This document shows positions 25,648 to 35,392 of a stretch of 64,000 nt of DNA, piece after piece (the stretch's first letter is position 1; every line of letters starts with the position of its first letter). Source of the DNA: Chersky-840 sp963764205 (GTDB taxonomy: Bacteria; Actinomycetota; Acidimicrobiia; Acidimicrobiales; UBA8190); contig CAVXRN010000002.1 in NCBI GenBank assembly GCA_963764205.1, positions 124,001 to 188,000 on the forward strand. The letters are read 5' to 3'. The notes under the pieces were generated by a model. That model was not told where the DNA came from. It did no database searches and worked only from the letters and a program-made list of their open reading frames with translations. The position numbers and the translations under genes were made by a program.

Positions 25648-27892
25648 TCAGGTCGTCGACGTCAGGTCGTAGACCGTGACCCCGTTGATCGTGGTGGCGG
25701 TGAAGTGCTGCTCCACCCACTGTGTGATCTGGCCCGCGGTGGTCCCCGTCGTGCCGGTACCGGGACCGCCGCCGCCGCCGGTCCCGCCGGAGATGAAGTA
25801 GTGGACCTTCTTCGCCGCCACGTCTCGCTCGAATTGTGCGAGCGTCGGCGCGGGGTCGGTGCCGTTGAACCCGCCGATCGCCATGACCGGGTCGCCCGTG
25901 GCCAACTGATACCCGGCCGCCGAGTTGGAGTTCACCGTGGCCGCCACCCACGTGTAGTGCCCGGCTCCGGCCTCGAGTGCCTTGACCAACTTGGAGCCCG
26001 GGGTGCTGATCGACAGGAACCCTCCCGGGCCGCCGCCCGCGCCGCGCCCGAAGCGCGTCGCCCCCGTACCGGCTGTTCCCGTTGCCCCGGGAGGGCCGCC
26101 GAAGCCGCCCGACGGGAATGCACCTCCGGTGGCGCCCGAGCCGGTCGCGCCGGCCGCGTTGGTCGGTCCGCCCGCGGTGCCGAGCCCCGGGGGGAGCCCC
26201 GATGTCCCGGGGCCGCCGCCCCCGCCCGGGCCCCCGAAGCCGCGGGCGCCTCCGCCCGCGCCGCGCCCGAAGCGTGTCGCGCCACCGGGGGCGGCTCCGA
26301 AGGCGCCGCCCGGCCCGCCCGGCCCGCCGCCGAACCCGTTGCCCGAGGACGGGCCGGCCGAGGGGATCGCGCCGGAATGGGCCGTCGCCGCGGTGTCGAG
26401 TGCGTAGGCGGTCGGGCCGCCCAGGGCGGCACAGACACCGACCACCCCGAGTGCGAGCGCGGCCTTGCCGCGCCAGCGGGGCCCGAACACGAGGAGCGCG
26501 GCGCTCCCCAGTCCGGCCACGAGCACGGCGACCGCCAGCCACGGCATCCACTGGGGGTCCCGGTCGAGCAGGACGGCGGACCACACCACGGTGACCGTCA
26601 GCGCGAGCGCCAGGACGAGGCGCGCTCCGATGTGTGTCCGTCGCTCCCACATCGCACAGGTGCCGATGCCGACCATGGCGCCGATGGCCGGAGCCGCCGC
26701 CACCGAGTAGTAGGGGTGGATGATGCCCTTGGCCAAACTGATCACCACGACGGTGACGACGAGCGAGCCCGCCCACAGGAGCATGGCGGCACGAGGGGCG
26801 TCGGTGCGCGGGCGCCGGCGCCACAACCACAGCGACGCGACACCCAGGATGAGCGCGGCAGGGATGAGCCAGGAGATCTGGGTGCCGAACTCCGAGCCGA
26901 AGAAACGGAGCAAGCCGGTGGGACCCCGAGCGCGACCCGGCTGCGCCGGCGCCGCCCACGCTGCCGCTCTCGCTGCCCGAGAGGCGACCGAGCCCGTTGT
27001 AGCCGAAGATCAGGTTGAGCAGGTTGTTGTCCTGGGACCCGCCGATGTACGGCCGGTCGGCCGCGGGCGTGAGCGACACGATCGCCACCCACCATCCCGA
27101 GGCCACCACGAGGGCCACGGCGGCCGCCAGGAGCTGCGTGATGCGCCGTCGCAGCGGTGTCGGAGCGGCGATCAGGTACACGAGGGCGAGGGCCGGCACC
27201 ACCAGGAAGGCCTGCAACATCTTGGTGATGAAGCCCGTACCCACTGCGCTCATGGCGAGCACCAGCCACCACGTGCTGGCGCGTTCGAGGGCGCGCACCG
27301 TGGCGTAGGCGGCGATGGTCAGGAGCAACACCAACAGCGCGTCGGGGTTGTCGTACCTGAACATGAGCGCCGCCACCGGGGTGGTGGCGAGCACCAGGCC
27401 GGCCAGGAGGGCCGCGCCGGGGCGGAACGAGCGCCGCACCGCGGCGTAGAGCACGGCCACCGAGGCCACGCCCTCCAGTGCCTGGGGGACGAGCAGGCTC
27501 CAGGAGTTGAGGCCGAAGATGCGAGCCGAGATCTCCATGACCCACAGCGAGGCCGGCGGCTTGTCGACGGTGATGAAGTTCGCCGCGTCCGACGACCCGA
27601 AGAAGAACGCCTTCCAGCTCTTGGACCCGGCCTGGACCGCCGCGGCGTAGAAGGAGTTGGCCCAGCCCGACGCGCCCAGGCCCCACAGGTAGAGGACGGC
27701 GGTGCCGACCAGGAGGACGAGGAGGGCCGGCCTGACCCAGGAGGGGTCCTGCGGTCGCCCCCGCCACGCTCGGCGCACCACGCCGGGTCGAGAGGCAGGC
27801 CGGGGAGCGCCGGGGTCGTGGCCGTCGGGACCGGGCGCGGTGCCGATCGGCACTCCGATGCCCGGGTCGAGGGGAAGGACGTCGGTCGTCAT
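25648..27892 (-). CDS. Family 39-type membrane glycosyltransferase with Gly-rich region, one frameshift
   Basis: An ~750-residue polyprenyl-sugar-dependent transferase of the ArnT/PMT type. The N-terminal half has GWANSFYAAAVQAGSKSWKA and ITVDKPPASLWVME (the DKPP motif), then about ten membrane segments. After the last one there is a ~150-residue Gly-rich stretch with a repeated ATRFGRGAGGG, then a C-terminal extracytoplasmic domain (YTWVAATVNSNSAAGYQLAT, PVMAIGGFNGTDPAPTLAQF) known from YkcB-like proteins. The frame shifts once near 26940. ATG 27892 overlaps the stop of the upstream GT2 gene (ATGA). Confidence 0.87.
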
Positions 27893-29187
27893 CGCACGCT
27901 CCAGGGGGTTGGTGACGGCTGGGTCGGGGGTGAGATGGGTTGGTCGGCGCCGGGGAAGACCCAGGACCGGAACAGCGCGAAGCGCACCGCCGTGGCGATC
28001 ACGCCCGTGGTGACCAAGACCGCGACCTCGAGGCCACGTCCCGCCTCCGGCGCGACGTGGTGCAGTCCCGCCAACGCGCCGCTGGTGAGCGCCAGGCCCA
28101 CGGCGAACACGACGATGCCCTGCAGCTGGTGGCGGAGATGCGACGTGCGGGTGCGGACGCCGAAGGTGACGCGCCGGTTCACCGCGGTGTTGGCCACCGC
28201 CGTGACGAGCAGGGCGAGGGCATTGGCCCCCAGGGCGGGCATGCCGGTGCGTAGCACCACGTAGAGCGCGACGTAGGCGGCGGTGCTCAGTATCCCGACG
28301 ACGCAGAAACGCGCCAACTGCGCGAACAGCCCGGGCCGCGCCTGCACCGCCTGCTCCGCCAGGGTCGAGGCGCGCAACGTGCCGAGGGGGAGCGTGCCCG
28401 TGGCGAGCCCGCGCACCAACCGGGCCACACCCTTCATGTCCTGTACCGCGGTGGCGACGAGGTCGACGCGCGAGTCGGGATCGTCGACCCAGTCCACCGG
28501 CACCTCGTGGATGCGCATCCCGGCTCGCTCGGCCAGGAACAGCAGCTCGGTGTCGAAGAACCACCCCGTGTCCTTGACGAGCGGGAGCAGCGTGCGGGCC
28601 CGGTCGGCACGGATCGCCTTGAAGCCGCACTGCGCGTCGGAGAAGCCCGCGGCCAGCGTGGTACGGAGCAGGAAGTTGTAGCAGCGAGAGATGATTTCGC
28701 GTTTGGCGCCGCGCACGACCCGCGACCCGTGCGCCAGTCGGGTGCCGATGGCCACGTCGCTGTGCCCCGACACGAGCGGCGCCACCAGGGGGAGCAGCGC
28801 GGCGAGGTCGGTCGAGAGATCGACGTCCATGTACGCCAGCACGGCCGCGTCGCTGTGCGACCACACGTGGCGAAGAGCACGCCCCCGTCCTTTTGCGTCG
28901 AGGTGCACGGCGAGGACGCCGGGGAGCTCGTCCTCCAGGGCGCGGGCGATCGCCCACGTCCGGTCGGTGCTGGCGTTGTCCGCCACGGTGATACGGAAGC
29001 TGAAGGGCAACGCTGCGCGCAGGTAGGCGTGCAGCCTCCGGACACTGGCCTCGAGGTCGGCCTCCTCGTTGTAGACGGGAATGGTGATGTCGACCTGGGG
29101 GGGTTGTGCTCCGAGCAGCGTGAGCGCGTCGGGTGTCTCGGTGCCGGGGTGCGCGGTGTCGTGCCCGAGGACGGCTGGCTGGACCAT
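27889..29187 (-). CDS. Family 2 glycosyltransferase (DPM1-like) with C-terminal GtrA domain
   Basis: A 432-residue protein. The GT2 domain (ITIPVYNEEADLEASVRRL, DNASTDRTW, MDVDLSTDL) uses an activated sugar to make a polyprenyl-phosphate sugar. A GtrA-like domain with four membrane segments follows (RFCVVGILSTAAYVALYVVL, AVANTAVNRRVTFGV). This combination usually supplies lipid-linked sugar to an ArnT/PMT-type transferase, and that enzyme is translated next with a four-base overlap. The pair is therefore probably one pathway. Confidence 0.92.
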   Translation of the reverse strand: MVQPAVLGHDTAHPGTETPDALTLLGAQPPQVDITIPVYNEEADLEASVRRLHAYLRAALPFSFRITVADNASTDRTWAIARALEDELPGVLAVHLDAKGRGRALRHVWSHSDAAVLAYMDVDLSTDLAALLPLVAPLVSGHSDVAIGTRLAHGSRVVRGAKREIISRCYNFLLRTTLAAGFSDAQCGFKAIRADRARTLLPLVKDTGWFFDTELLFLAERAGMRIHEVPVDWVDDPDSRVDLVATAVQDMKGVARLVRGLATGTLPLGTLRASTLAEQAVQARPGLFAQLARFCVVGILSTAAYVALYVVLRTGMPALGANALALLVTAVANTAVNRRVTFGVRTRTSHLRHQLQGIVVFAVGLALTSGALAGLHHVAPEAGRGLEVAVLVTTGVIATAVRFALFRSWVFPGADQPISPPTQPSPTPWSVR

Positions 29188-29308
29188 GGCGACAGTGTCC
29201 CGAGCCCAACCGTGGGCCCCGTCAACCCCACCTGTGGGTTCTCTGGCAATCCCCTCGCACTGCTGGAGCCGGCCCGAGGGTGCGGGTCGGCTGCGCCAGC
29301 CGGGCTTC

Positions 29309-29842
29309 TCAGTCCGCCAGTTGCGCCAGGGTCGTCACGGTCTTCCAGGTGCGGGTCGTGGCCGGCACCCCGAGGGCGCGTTCGAAGAAGGCGTTGGTGA
29401 GCTTGGTCCGGCCGTAGCCCTCGGGGCAGTGCAGGTAGACCTCGCGCCCCGCCACCTCGAGATCGTCGGGGCCCGACCGCATCCCGTCGAGATCCGAAAG
29501 GCGTGACGAGGGTGGTTTCGACGCGAGGAACGTCACGTGGAGCTTGGCCGGGTCCCGTCCGCCCGTGGCCAGAGGGTTGGCAACGACCACTGCGGCCAGC
29601 TGCGCTCGGGTGCGCAGCAGGACCTTGATCCCGAGACCGAAACGCGCCTCGAGTGCCGTTTCGACGGCCGAGCCCAGCGCGGCGGCGGACCCCGAGGCGC
29701 TGAACAGCACGTTGCCACTCTGGATGTAGGTCCGAGCGTCGCCGTAGCCCAGGTCGACGAACGTGGCGCGCAGATCTCCCATCGGCACCTTGGCGTGGCC
29801 TCCGACGTTGATCCCGCGCAGCATCGCGACGTATGTCGTCAC
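29309..29842 (-). CDS. DUF1697 family protein
   Basis: A 177-residue protein beginning TYVAMLRGINVGGHAKVPM and continuing with YIQSGNVLFSA, both typical of DUF1697. Function is unknown. It stands alone between the GT2 gene (about 120 bases away) and a DinB-like gene on the same strand. Nothing unusual in composition. Confidence 0.9.
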   Translation of the reverse strand: MTTYVAMLRGINVGGHAKVPMGDLRATFVDLGYGDARTYIQSGNVLFSASGSAAALGSAVETALEARFGLGIKVLLRTRAQLAAVVVANPLATGGRDPAKLHVTFLASKPPSSRLSDLDGMRSGPDDLEVAGREVYLHCPEGYGRTKLTNAFFERALGVPATTRTWKTVTTLAQLAD

Positions 29843-29903
29843 GGCTACCCCGTCACGCCCGTCACGGCGACTCGGTCACGATGCCGCGGTCAGGGTGACG
29901 GGA

Positions 29904-30473
29904 TCACGGTCTGCGGCCCGTGAGGTCCAGCAGACGCTCCTGCAGTGGGGCGTCCTCGCCCACGGTGCCGCTGGGCCCACTCCCGAAGATGCCGATCTGG
30001 CCGATGAACGGCGCCATGGGTTGGATGCCGTCCCACGCGGCGGCGACGAGGCCTTCGTGCAGCTGTTCGTCTCCGCCCGTGGCGCGAGCCACGTCCCAGC
30101 TGTGCAACAGGTAGTCCGACGTCCTGAACTCGTACAGCGTGGCGCCCGGGACGTCTCCGGCCGCAGGGTGGTGGATCACGCGCTCGAATGCGCCGGGCCC
30201 GGAGAAGGCGTCCAGTTCGTCGACCAGGGCGGCGTCGAGGTCTGCCACGGGGTCCGAGCCCCGTTGGGCCTTGAAGGGCGCCAGGCTGTCGTGGGCCGAG
30301 GCACCCTCGAGGAGGAGCATGGTCATCCGGCTCCCGCCTACCAGGTGGGCCACGAGGTCGGCCACGTCCCACTCGCTGCACGGTGTCGGCAGGCCCCATT
30401 GCTCGGCGCCGATCGCCGCCACCCGTCGTCGGATCTCGGCCTGGGCGATGGTGAGGTCGGTCACGTCCGCCAT
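29904..30473 (-). CDS. DinB-like TIGR03086 family metal-binding protein
   Basis: A 189-residue four-helix protein of the mycothiol-dependent/DinB superfamily. Key motifs are WGLPTPCSEWDVADLVAHLVGG, with the metal-binding His, and LHSWDVARATGG, with the third ligand. Members use mycothiol or related thiols or have unknown function. ATG 30473 follows AAGGAG. A three-copy 15-base repeat separates it from the ABC-F gene. Confidence 0.88.
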   Translation of the reverse strand: MADVTDLTIAQAEIRRRVAAIGAEQWGLPTPCSEWDVADLVAHLVGGSRMTMLLLEGASAHDSLAPFKAQRGSDPVADLDAALVDELDAFSGPGAFERVIHHPAAGDVPGATLYEFRTSDYLLHSWDVARATGGDEQLHEGLVAAAWDGIQPMAPFIGQIGIFGSGPSGTVGEDAPLQERLLDLTGRRP

Positions 30474-30490
30474 GGCGTCTCCTTCTTCTT

Positions 30491-30535
30491 CCTGGGACAG
30501 CTTCTCCTGGGACACCTTGTCCCGGGACAGTTCAT
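30491..30535. repeat. Three 15-bp imperfect tandem repeats
   Basis: Units at 30491, 30506 and 30521 share cctgggaca. They lie in the short gap between the ABC-F stop (30532-30534) and the next start on the minus strand, so the last unit includes that stop codon. Confidence 0.7.
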
Positions 30536-32130
30536 CGCATCTCGACATCCTCGAGGAAGTCCTCTCGCCACAGGTCATAGCGTTCCTCGGGCAGGTGCAG
30601 GGCGTGGGTGGGACGCAGGGCGTCGACGAAGGGGCGGTCATGGCTCACGGCCACGACCGTTCCCGGCCATGTGCTCAACATGGCTCCGACGGCCTCGACC
30701 GAGGCCGGGTCGAGGTTGTTGGTGGGCTCGTCGAGCACCAAGAGGTTGGCGCGGCCCGCCGACAGCATGGCCAGGCTCAACTTGGCGCGTTCGCCGCCTG
30801 ACAACGACCGGGGCAACTGCTCAGCCGTCGCGCCCGTGAGCCCGAACGAGCCCAACAGGGCGCGCCGTTCCGACACGGTCCGCAACACGCTGTCGTCGAT
30901 CTGCTCGAGAGCGCACAGACCGGGATCGAGCTGTTCGTGCTCCTGTGCGAAGTACCCGAGCGCGACGTTGTGGCCGACCTCCACGTTGCCTTCAGTGGGG
31001 CGCTGGACATCGGCGAGGCACCGCAGCAGGCTGCTCTTACCCGCGCCGTTGCGCCCGATCACCACCACACGATCACCGCGGCCCACCACGAAGTCCACGT
31101 CGAGGAGGACCTTCTTCGAGCCGTAGGAGACCTGCACGCCGCGCACCGTGAGCGGGATGGCTCCCGACCGGGACGGGGTGGGGAGGCGGAAGCGCGTCTT
31201 GCGCTCGCGCTTGACCAGCTCGGTCCGGTTGCCCTTCATACGCTCGACCCGGCGGTCGAGCACCTTGGCCTTGCGGGCCCGGTCCTCGGTGCTGGCCCGC
31301 ATGGAGTCGGCGAGGGTGCTCAGCTTTCGGATCTGTCGGTCCTCGAGGGAGCGTTTCTTCTCCCGCTGCTCGATGTCGGCGGTCAGCTGGCTCCGGTAGG
31401 CGCTGTAGTTGCCTTTGAATTCGCGGAGTCCACTGTCGGCCAAGCTCATGACCTTGGTGATGACGCGGTCGAGCAGTTTGAGATCGTGGCTGATGACGAG
31501 CATCGCCCCAGGGAAGCGGGAGAGCTCGGCCGTCAGCCACCGCTTGGCGGCCAGGTCGAGATGGTTGGTGGGCTCGTCGAGCACGAGCGTGTCGGGGCGG
31601 CCGAAGAGGACCCGGACGATGTCGACCCGCCGACGTTGGCCTCCCGAGAGCGAGTCGATGTCGTCGAACAGCGTGTCCTGGCGCAGCCCGATGCCTTCGG
31701 CCAGACGTGCGATGTCGCCTTCGAGGTTGTATCCGCCCTCGGCTCCGTAGCGTTCCTCGAGGTCCGAGAACGCGGCGATGGCCTCGGTCGTGGGGTCGTC
31801 GGCCACCGCCTGGCGAGCCTTGTGCAGCTCCTCGTCGAGGACGTCGAGGCCTCGAGCCGACAGCACGTGGGAGAACCCGGTGGGCTCGAGTCCGAGACCC
31901 CCTGGCTTCGGGACCTGGGGCAAGAAGCCCACGGTGCCTTGGATGTCCACGTCCCCGGCCACGCGCAGGTGGGGCCCGACCTGCCTGCAGATGACCGAGA
32001 CGAGCGACGACTTGCCCGTCCCGTTGCGCCCGACCAGGCCCACCTTGTCGTCGGGCCCGACCATGAACGACGCGTCGCGCAGCAGTGTCCTCCCACCGAT
32101 CTCGATGGTGACGTCGCGGCCAGTGATCAT
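30532..32130 (-). CDS. ABC-F family ATPase (ribosome-associated type)
   Basis: A 532-residue soluble protein with two ATPase cassettes and no membrane segments. Walker A sites are GRNGTGKSS and GRNGAGKSS; signatures are LSGGQRRRVDI and LSGGERAKLSL; Walker B sites are LVLDEPTNHLD and LVLDEPTNNLD. A charged linker (QREKKRSLEDRQIRKLSTL ... RRVERMKGNRTELVKRERKT) lies between the halves. ABC-F proteins bind the ribosomal E site and act in translation or antibiotic protection; no specific drug can be deduced. ATG 32130 is chosen because it starts the first cassette. tRNA-Leu lies just upstream. Confidence 0.93.
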   Translation of the reverse strand: MITGRDVTIEIGGRTLLRDASFMVGPDDKVGLVGRNGTGKSSLVSVICRQVGPHLRVAGDVDIQGTVGFLPQVPKPGGLGLEPTGFSHVLSARGLDVLDEELHKARQAVADDPTTEAIAAFSDLEERYGAEGGYNLEGDIARLAEGIGLRQDTLFDDIDSLSGGQRRRVDIVRVLFGRPDTLVLDEPTNHLDLAAKRWLTAELSRFPGAMLVISHDLKLLDRVITKVMSLADSGLREFKGNYSAYRSQLTADIEQREKKRSLEDRQIRKLSTLADSMRASTEDRARKAKVLDRRVERMKGNRTELVKRERKTRFRLPTPSRSGAIPLTVRGVQVSYGSKKVLLDVDFVVGRGDRVVVIGRNGAGKSSLLRCLADVQRPTEGNVEVGHNVALGYFAQEHEQLDPGLCALEQIDDSVLRTVSERRALLGSFGLTGATAEQLPRSLSGGERAKLSLAMLSAGRANLLVLDEPTNNLDPASVEAVGAMLSTWPGTVVAVSHDRPFVDALRPTHALHLPEERYDLWREDFLEDVEMR

Positions 32131-32199
32131 CGTCTCTCGTGCACCAGGTTCGTGAGCAGGGGTTGTACGCCTGCGCGGGGGACGCGACCGAGTGCCCGG

Positions 32200-32280
32200 T
32201 GCGGGCGAGAGGAGTCGAACCTCCACCCCCGAAGGGACGGGGACCTAAACCCCGCGCGTCTACCGTTCCGCCACGCCCGC
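32200..32280 (-). tRNA. tRNA-Leu (anticodon TAG)
   Basis: The 5' GCGGGCG (32280-32274) pairs with CGCCCGC before discriminator A at 32200. The anticodon loop TTTAGGT is closed by CGGGG/CCCCG and gives TAG. A long variable arm (type II) and the T-loop GGTTCGACTCC identify a leucine tRNA. CCA is not encoded. Confidence 0.95.
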
Positions 32281-32387
32281 AGCGCCCCACCGCCGCGTCG
32301 CGCTGCCGGCCGGGACACGAGGAGCCTATCGGGGTCCCTTCCCGCACCCTGCCCGACCGGGGCCGACATCCCAGGTAGCCTCGTCCC

Positions 32388-33026
32388 ATGGCATCACATC
32401 CGACGCACGTATCGCCCCTGGTCACAGGCCCGACCCCGTCGATGAGGACGGGCAATCTGCCCGATCTCGCCTCGGCCGACGTTTTCCAGCGCCTTCTCAA
32501 GGAGCGCATCATCTTCCTGGGCAGTGCCATCGACGAGACCGTGGCGAACCAGGTCTGCGCCCAGCTCCTGCTGCTGGCGGCCGAGAACAGCGAGCGCGAC
32601 ATCGCCCTCTATGTCAATTCCCCCGGGGGATCGGTCACCGACGGTCTGGCCATCTACGACACCATGCAGTACGTGAGCTGCGACGTGAGCACGATCTGCG
32701 TGGGACTGGCCGCGTCCATGGGCCAGTTCCTCTTGTGCGCCGGAGCGCCGGGCAAGCGCTTCGCCCTGCCCCACAGCCGGATCCTGATGCACCAGCCCTC
32801 GGGGCAGATGCAAGGTCAGGCCACCGACATCGCCATCCAGGCCGAGCAGATCGTCTACCTCAAGCGGATGATGGCCGAGCGCATCTCGTTCCACACCGGC
32901 CAACCCATCGAGCGCATCGAGGCGGACTCGGACCGTGACCGGTGGTTCACCGCCGAGGAGGCCAAGGATTACGGGTTCATCGACCACGTGATCGAGCACT
33001 CCACCCCGCAGGCGGCCAACCGCTGA
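32388..33026 (+). CDS. clpP: ATP-dependent Clp protease proteolytic subunit
   Basis: A 212-residue serine peptidase that forms the Clp proteolytic chamber. The active-site Ser is in LAASMGQFLL, His in LPHSRILMHQP and the Asp in ADSDRDRWF. The first ~30 residues form a leader likely to be removed. No second clpP or clpX is adjacent. Divergent from the tRNA-Leu. Confidence 0.95.
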   Translation: MASHPTHVSPLVTGPTPSMRTGNLPDLASADVFQRLLKERIIFLGSAIDETVANQVCAQLLLLAAENSERDIALYVNSPGGSVTDGLAIYDTMQYVSCDVSTICVGLAASMGQFLLCAGAPGKRFALPHSRILMHQPSGQMQGQATDIAIQAEQIVYLKRMMAERISFHTGQPIERIEADSDRDRWFTAEEAKDYGFIDHVIEHSTPQAANR

Positions 33027-33060
33027 GCACGGGGCCCGGAGGTCCGAACGGAGCGATCCG

Positions 33061-34140
33061 ATGACCGACGTCCAGTCCGAGACGGCGGCCGAGGCGGCCG
33101 TCGTCGAGTCGACGGGCTCCGATGCCGACGGCGCGGGCGAGGTCGAGGCGGCCAGCGTCGCCGTTCCGATCAGTGATGAGGACCGTGAGATCGCCAAGCG
33201 GGCGCGCTTGGCGTCGCGGCGCTCCAAGCCGACCCGGGTGGTCGCCGCACGAGTGAGCATCTGGCTGCGGCTGGGTGAGCTGTGGCGAGCCCGCGAGCTC
33301 TTCGTCTTCCTGGTGCGCAAGGAGATCAAGGTCAAGTACAAGAACTCGGTCCTCGGGTTCTTGTGGTCGATGCTGAACCCCGCCCTCACGCTGGCGGTGT
33401 TCTACGTCTTGTTCACCTTCTTCCTCCCCAACCACATACCCAACTTCGTCATCTACATGTTCTCGGCCATGCTGGTGTGGAACCTCTACCAGACCGGCGT
33501 ACTCACCGGCACGAGCTCGGTCGTGTCCAACTCCGCCATCGTGAAGAAGGTGGCCTTCCCCCGCGAGATCCTCGCCCTGTCATCGGCCGGATCTGCCTTC
33601 ATGTTCTTCGTGTTCCAGTCCATCGTCCTGCTGGCCTTCATGATCGCCTTCTGGCACCGCCCCGACTGGAGCGCCATCTGGCTCGTGATCCCCGCCCTGG
33701 CCGCCATCTGGGTCTTCGCCGCGGCCCTGGCGGTCTTCCTCTCAGCCGTGAACGTCTACCTACGCGACACCCAGCACCTGGTCGAGGTGATCCTGCTGGC
33801 GTGGTTCTGGGCCATCCCCGGCATCTACCCGTACTCGGGACGGGTGCAGGAGGGCCTCGTCAAGCACACCATCTTCGGCATCCCCGGCACGCATCTCATC
33901 TGGCTGTACTTCGCCAACCCCGTGACCCCGATCGTGATGACGTTCCAGCGGGTCTTCTACAACGTCACGGACGCGCATTCCACCGCCGCGCCCTACGGCC
34001 CCATCAAGGTCATGGCGACCTATGGGATCCACTGGTATGTGGCGTCGGACCTGATCGTCCTGGCGGTGTCGTTGGTGATGCTGTTCGGCGCCATGATCGT
34101 GTTCGGGCGACTCGAGGGCAACTTCGCCGAGGAGCTCTGA
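33061..34140 (+). CDS. ABC transporter permease, polysaccharide export (Wzm/TagG type)
   Basis: A 359-residue membrane protein. A ~75-residue cytosolic N-terminus rich in Ala/Glu precedes ELFVFLVRKEIKVKYKNSVLGFLWSMLNP, the amphipathic motif of ABC-2 polysaccharide exporters. Six membrane segments follow. It moves a lipid-linked polysaccharide across the membrane with the ATPase encoded seven bases downstream. It opens the surface-glycan locus. Confidence 0.94.
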   Translation: MTDVQSETAAEAAVVESTGSDADGAGEVEAASVAVPISDEDREIAKRARLASRRSKPTRVVAARVSIWLRLGELWRARELFVFLVRKEIKVKYKNSVLGFLWSMLNPALTLAVFYVLFTFFLPNHIPNFVIYMFSAMLVWNLYQTGVLTGTSSVVSNSAIVKKVAFPREILALSSAGSAFMFFVFQSIVLLAFMIAFWHRPDWSAIWLVIPALAAIWVFAAALAVFLSAVNVYLRDTQHLVEVILLAWFWAIPGIYPYSGRVQEGLVKHTIFGIPGTHLIWLYFANPVTPIVMTFQRVFYNVTDAHSTAAPYGPIKVMATYGIHWYVASDLIVLAVSLVMLFGAMIVFGRLEGNFAEEL

Positions 34141-34147
34141 CACGACG

Positions 34148-35368
34148 ATGCCCACCAACATGGCGGTCAACGTCGAGGACGTGTCGAAGCGGTTCCGGCT
34201 CTACACCGAGAAGTACCAGTCGCTCAAGGAGCGCTTCCTGCACGCGGGGCGCAATCCTTATCAGGACTTCTGGGCGCTGCGGAACGTCCAATTCGAGATC
34301 CCCGAGGGCCAGACCGTAGGGATCCTGGGCCGCAACGGCTCGGGCAAGTCCACCTTGCTCAAGTGCGTGTCGGGGATCCTCCAGCCGACCGAGGGCAGGG
34401 TCGTCGTGCGCGGCAGCCTGGCCGCGCTCTTGGAGTTGGGGGCCGGCTTCCAACCCGAGCTGTCGGGACGGGAGAACATCTATCTCAATGCGTCGCTGCT
34501 GGGGCTTTCGACCAAGGACGTCGACAAGCGCTTCGACGAGATCGTCGCCTTCGCCGAGCTCGAGCAGTTCATCGACAACCAGGTGAAGTACTACTCGTCG
34601 GGGATGTACGTCCGGCTCGGGTTCGCGGTGGCGGTCAACGTCGATCCCGACATCCTGGTGGTGGACGAGGTGCTGGCCGTCGGCGACGAGGCCTTCTCGC
34701 GCAAGTGCATGGCCCGGATCAAGGAGTTCCAGGACGACGGGCGCACCATCTTGTTCGTCACCCACTCCTCCGATCTCGTGCGCCAGATCTGCGACTTCGC
34801 CGTCGTGTTGAACTCGGGGGACATGATCGGCTCGGGTCCCGCCGCCGACGCGGTGCGCATCTACCACGAGCACCTCAACACCGTGGGGCCCGGGATCGGG
34901 GCCGCACCGCTGGAGATGGCCGAGATCCCGTTGCAAGAGGCACTGCACCGCTCCATCCAGATCGCGTCGGTCGAGATCGAGCACCCGGGGACGGGCTCTC
35001 GTTCCTACGTCCTGCCCGGTGAGCCGCTCACGGTGCACGTGGCCTTCGACGCCACCGAAGCAGTCGAGGGCGTGGTCTTCGCGCTCGAGGTCTTCGACCA
35101 GGAGGGCAAGCTGATCTTCGGGTCCGACACCGACATCGTGAACCGGCCCTTCGACGCACCGGTCGGCGCCGGTCGTGCCGATCTGAGCTTCGAGCACCTG
35201 CCGCTGCTCGACGGGACTTACAGCGTGAAGGTCGAGGTCAAGGACCGCCTCGGCATCCTCTACGACAGCCAGGAGCAGGAGGGTTTCGAAGTGATGAACC
35301 CGGACCGGTCGCGTGGCAGCGTCGCCCTGGAGCTCCACGCCGACATCCGTGCCGCCAGCTTGAGCTGA
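34148..35368 (+). CDS. ABC transporter ATPase, polysaccharide export (Wzt type with C-terminal domain)
   Basis: A 406-residue ATPase. The cassette has GRNGSGKST, YSSGMYVRLGFAVAV (the export-type signature) and DILVVDEVLAVGDEAF. Residues ~275-400 form a Wzt_C-like beta-sandwich (LPGEPLTVHVAFDATEAVEG, YSVKVEVKDRLG). In E. coli O9a-type systems this domain recognises the modified end of the glycan before export, so the exported polymer here probably has a terminal cap. FkbM and other methyltransferases nearby are candidates for making it. Confidence 0.94.
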   Translation: MPTNMAVNVEDVSKRFRLYTEKYQSLKERFLHAGRNPYQDFWALRNVQFEIPEGQTVGILGRNGSGKSTLLKCVSGILQPTEGRVVVRGSLAALLELGAGFQPELSGRENIYLNASLLGLSTKDVDKRFDEIVAFAELEQFIDNQVKYYSSGMYVRLGFAVAVNVDPDILVVDEVLAVGDEAFSRKCMARIKEFQDDGRTILFVTHSSDLVRQICDFAVVLNSGDMIGSGPAADAVRIYHEHLNTVGPGIGAAPLEMAEIPLQEALHRSIQIASVEIEHPGTGSRSYVLPGEPLTVHVAFDATEAVEGVVFALEVFDQEGKLIFGSDTDIVNRPFDAPVGAGRADLSFEHLPLLDGTYSVKVEVKDRLGILYDSQEQEGFEVMNPDRSRGSVALELHADIRAASLS

Positions 35369-35392
35369 CCCAACGTCGCAGCGGAGTTGACG

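Noticed and set aside
25058..29209. 1,383-codon minus-strand frame
   Set aside because: It joins pieces of shadow frame around the real N-terminal part of the GT39 gene; the GT2 gene and the DUF35 gene explain the region.
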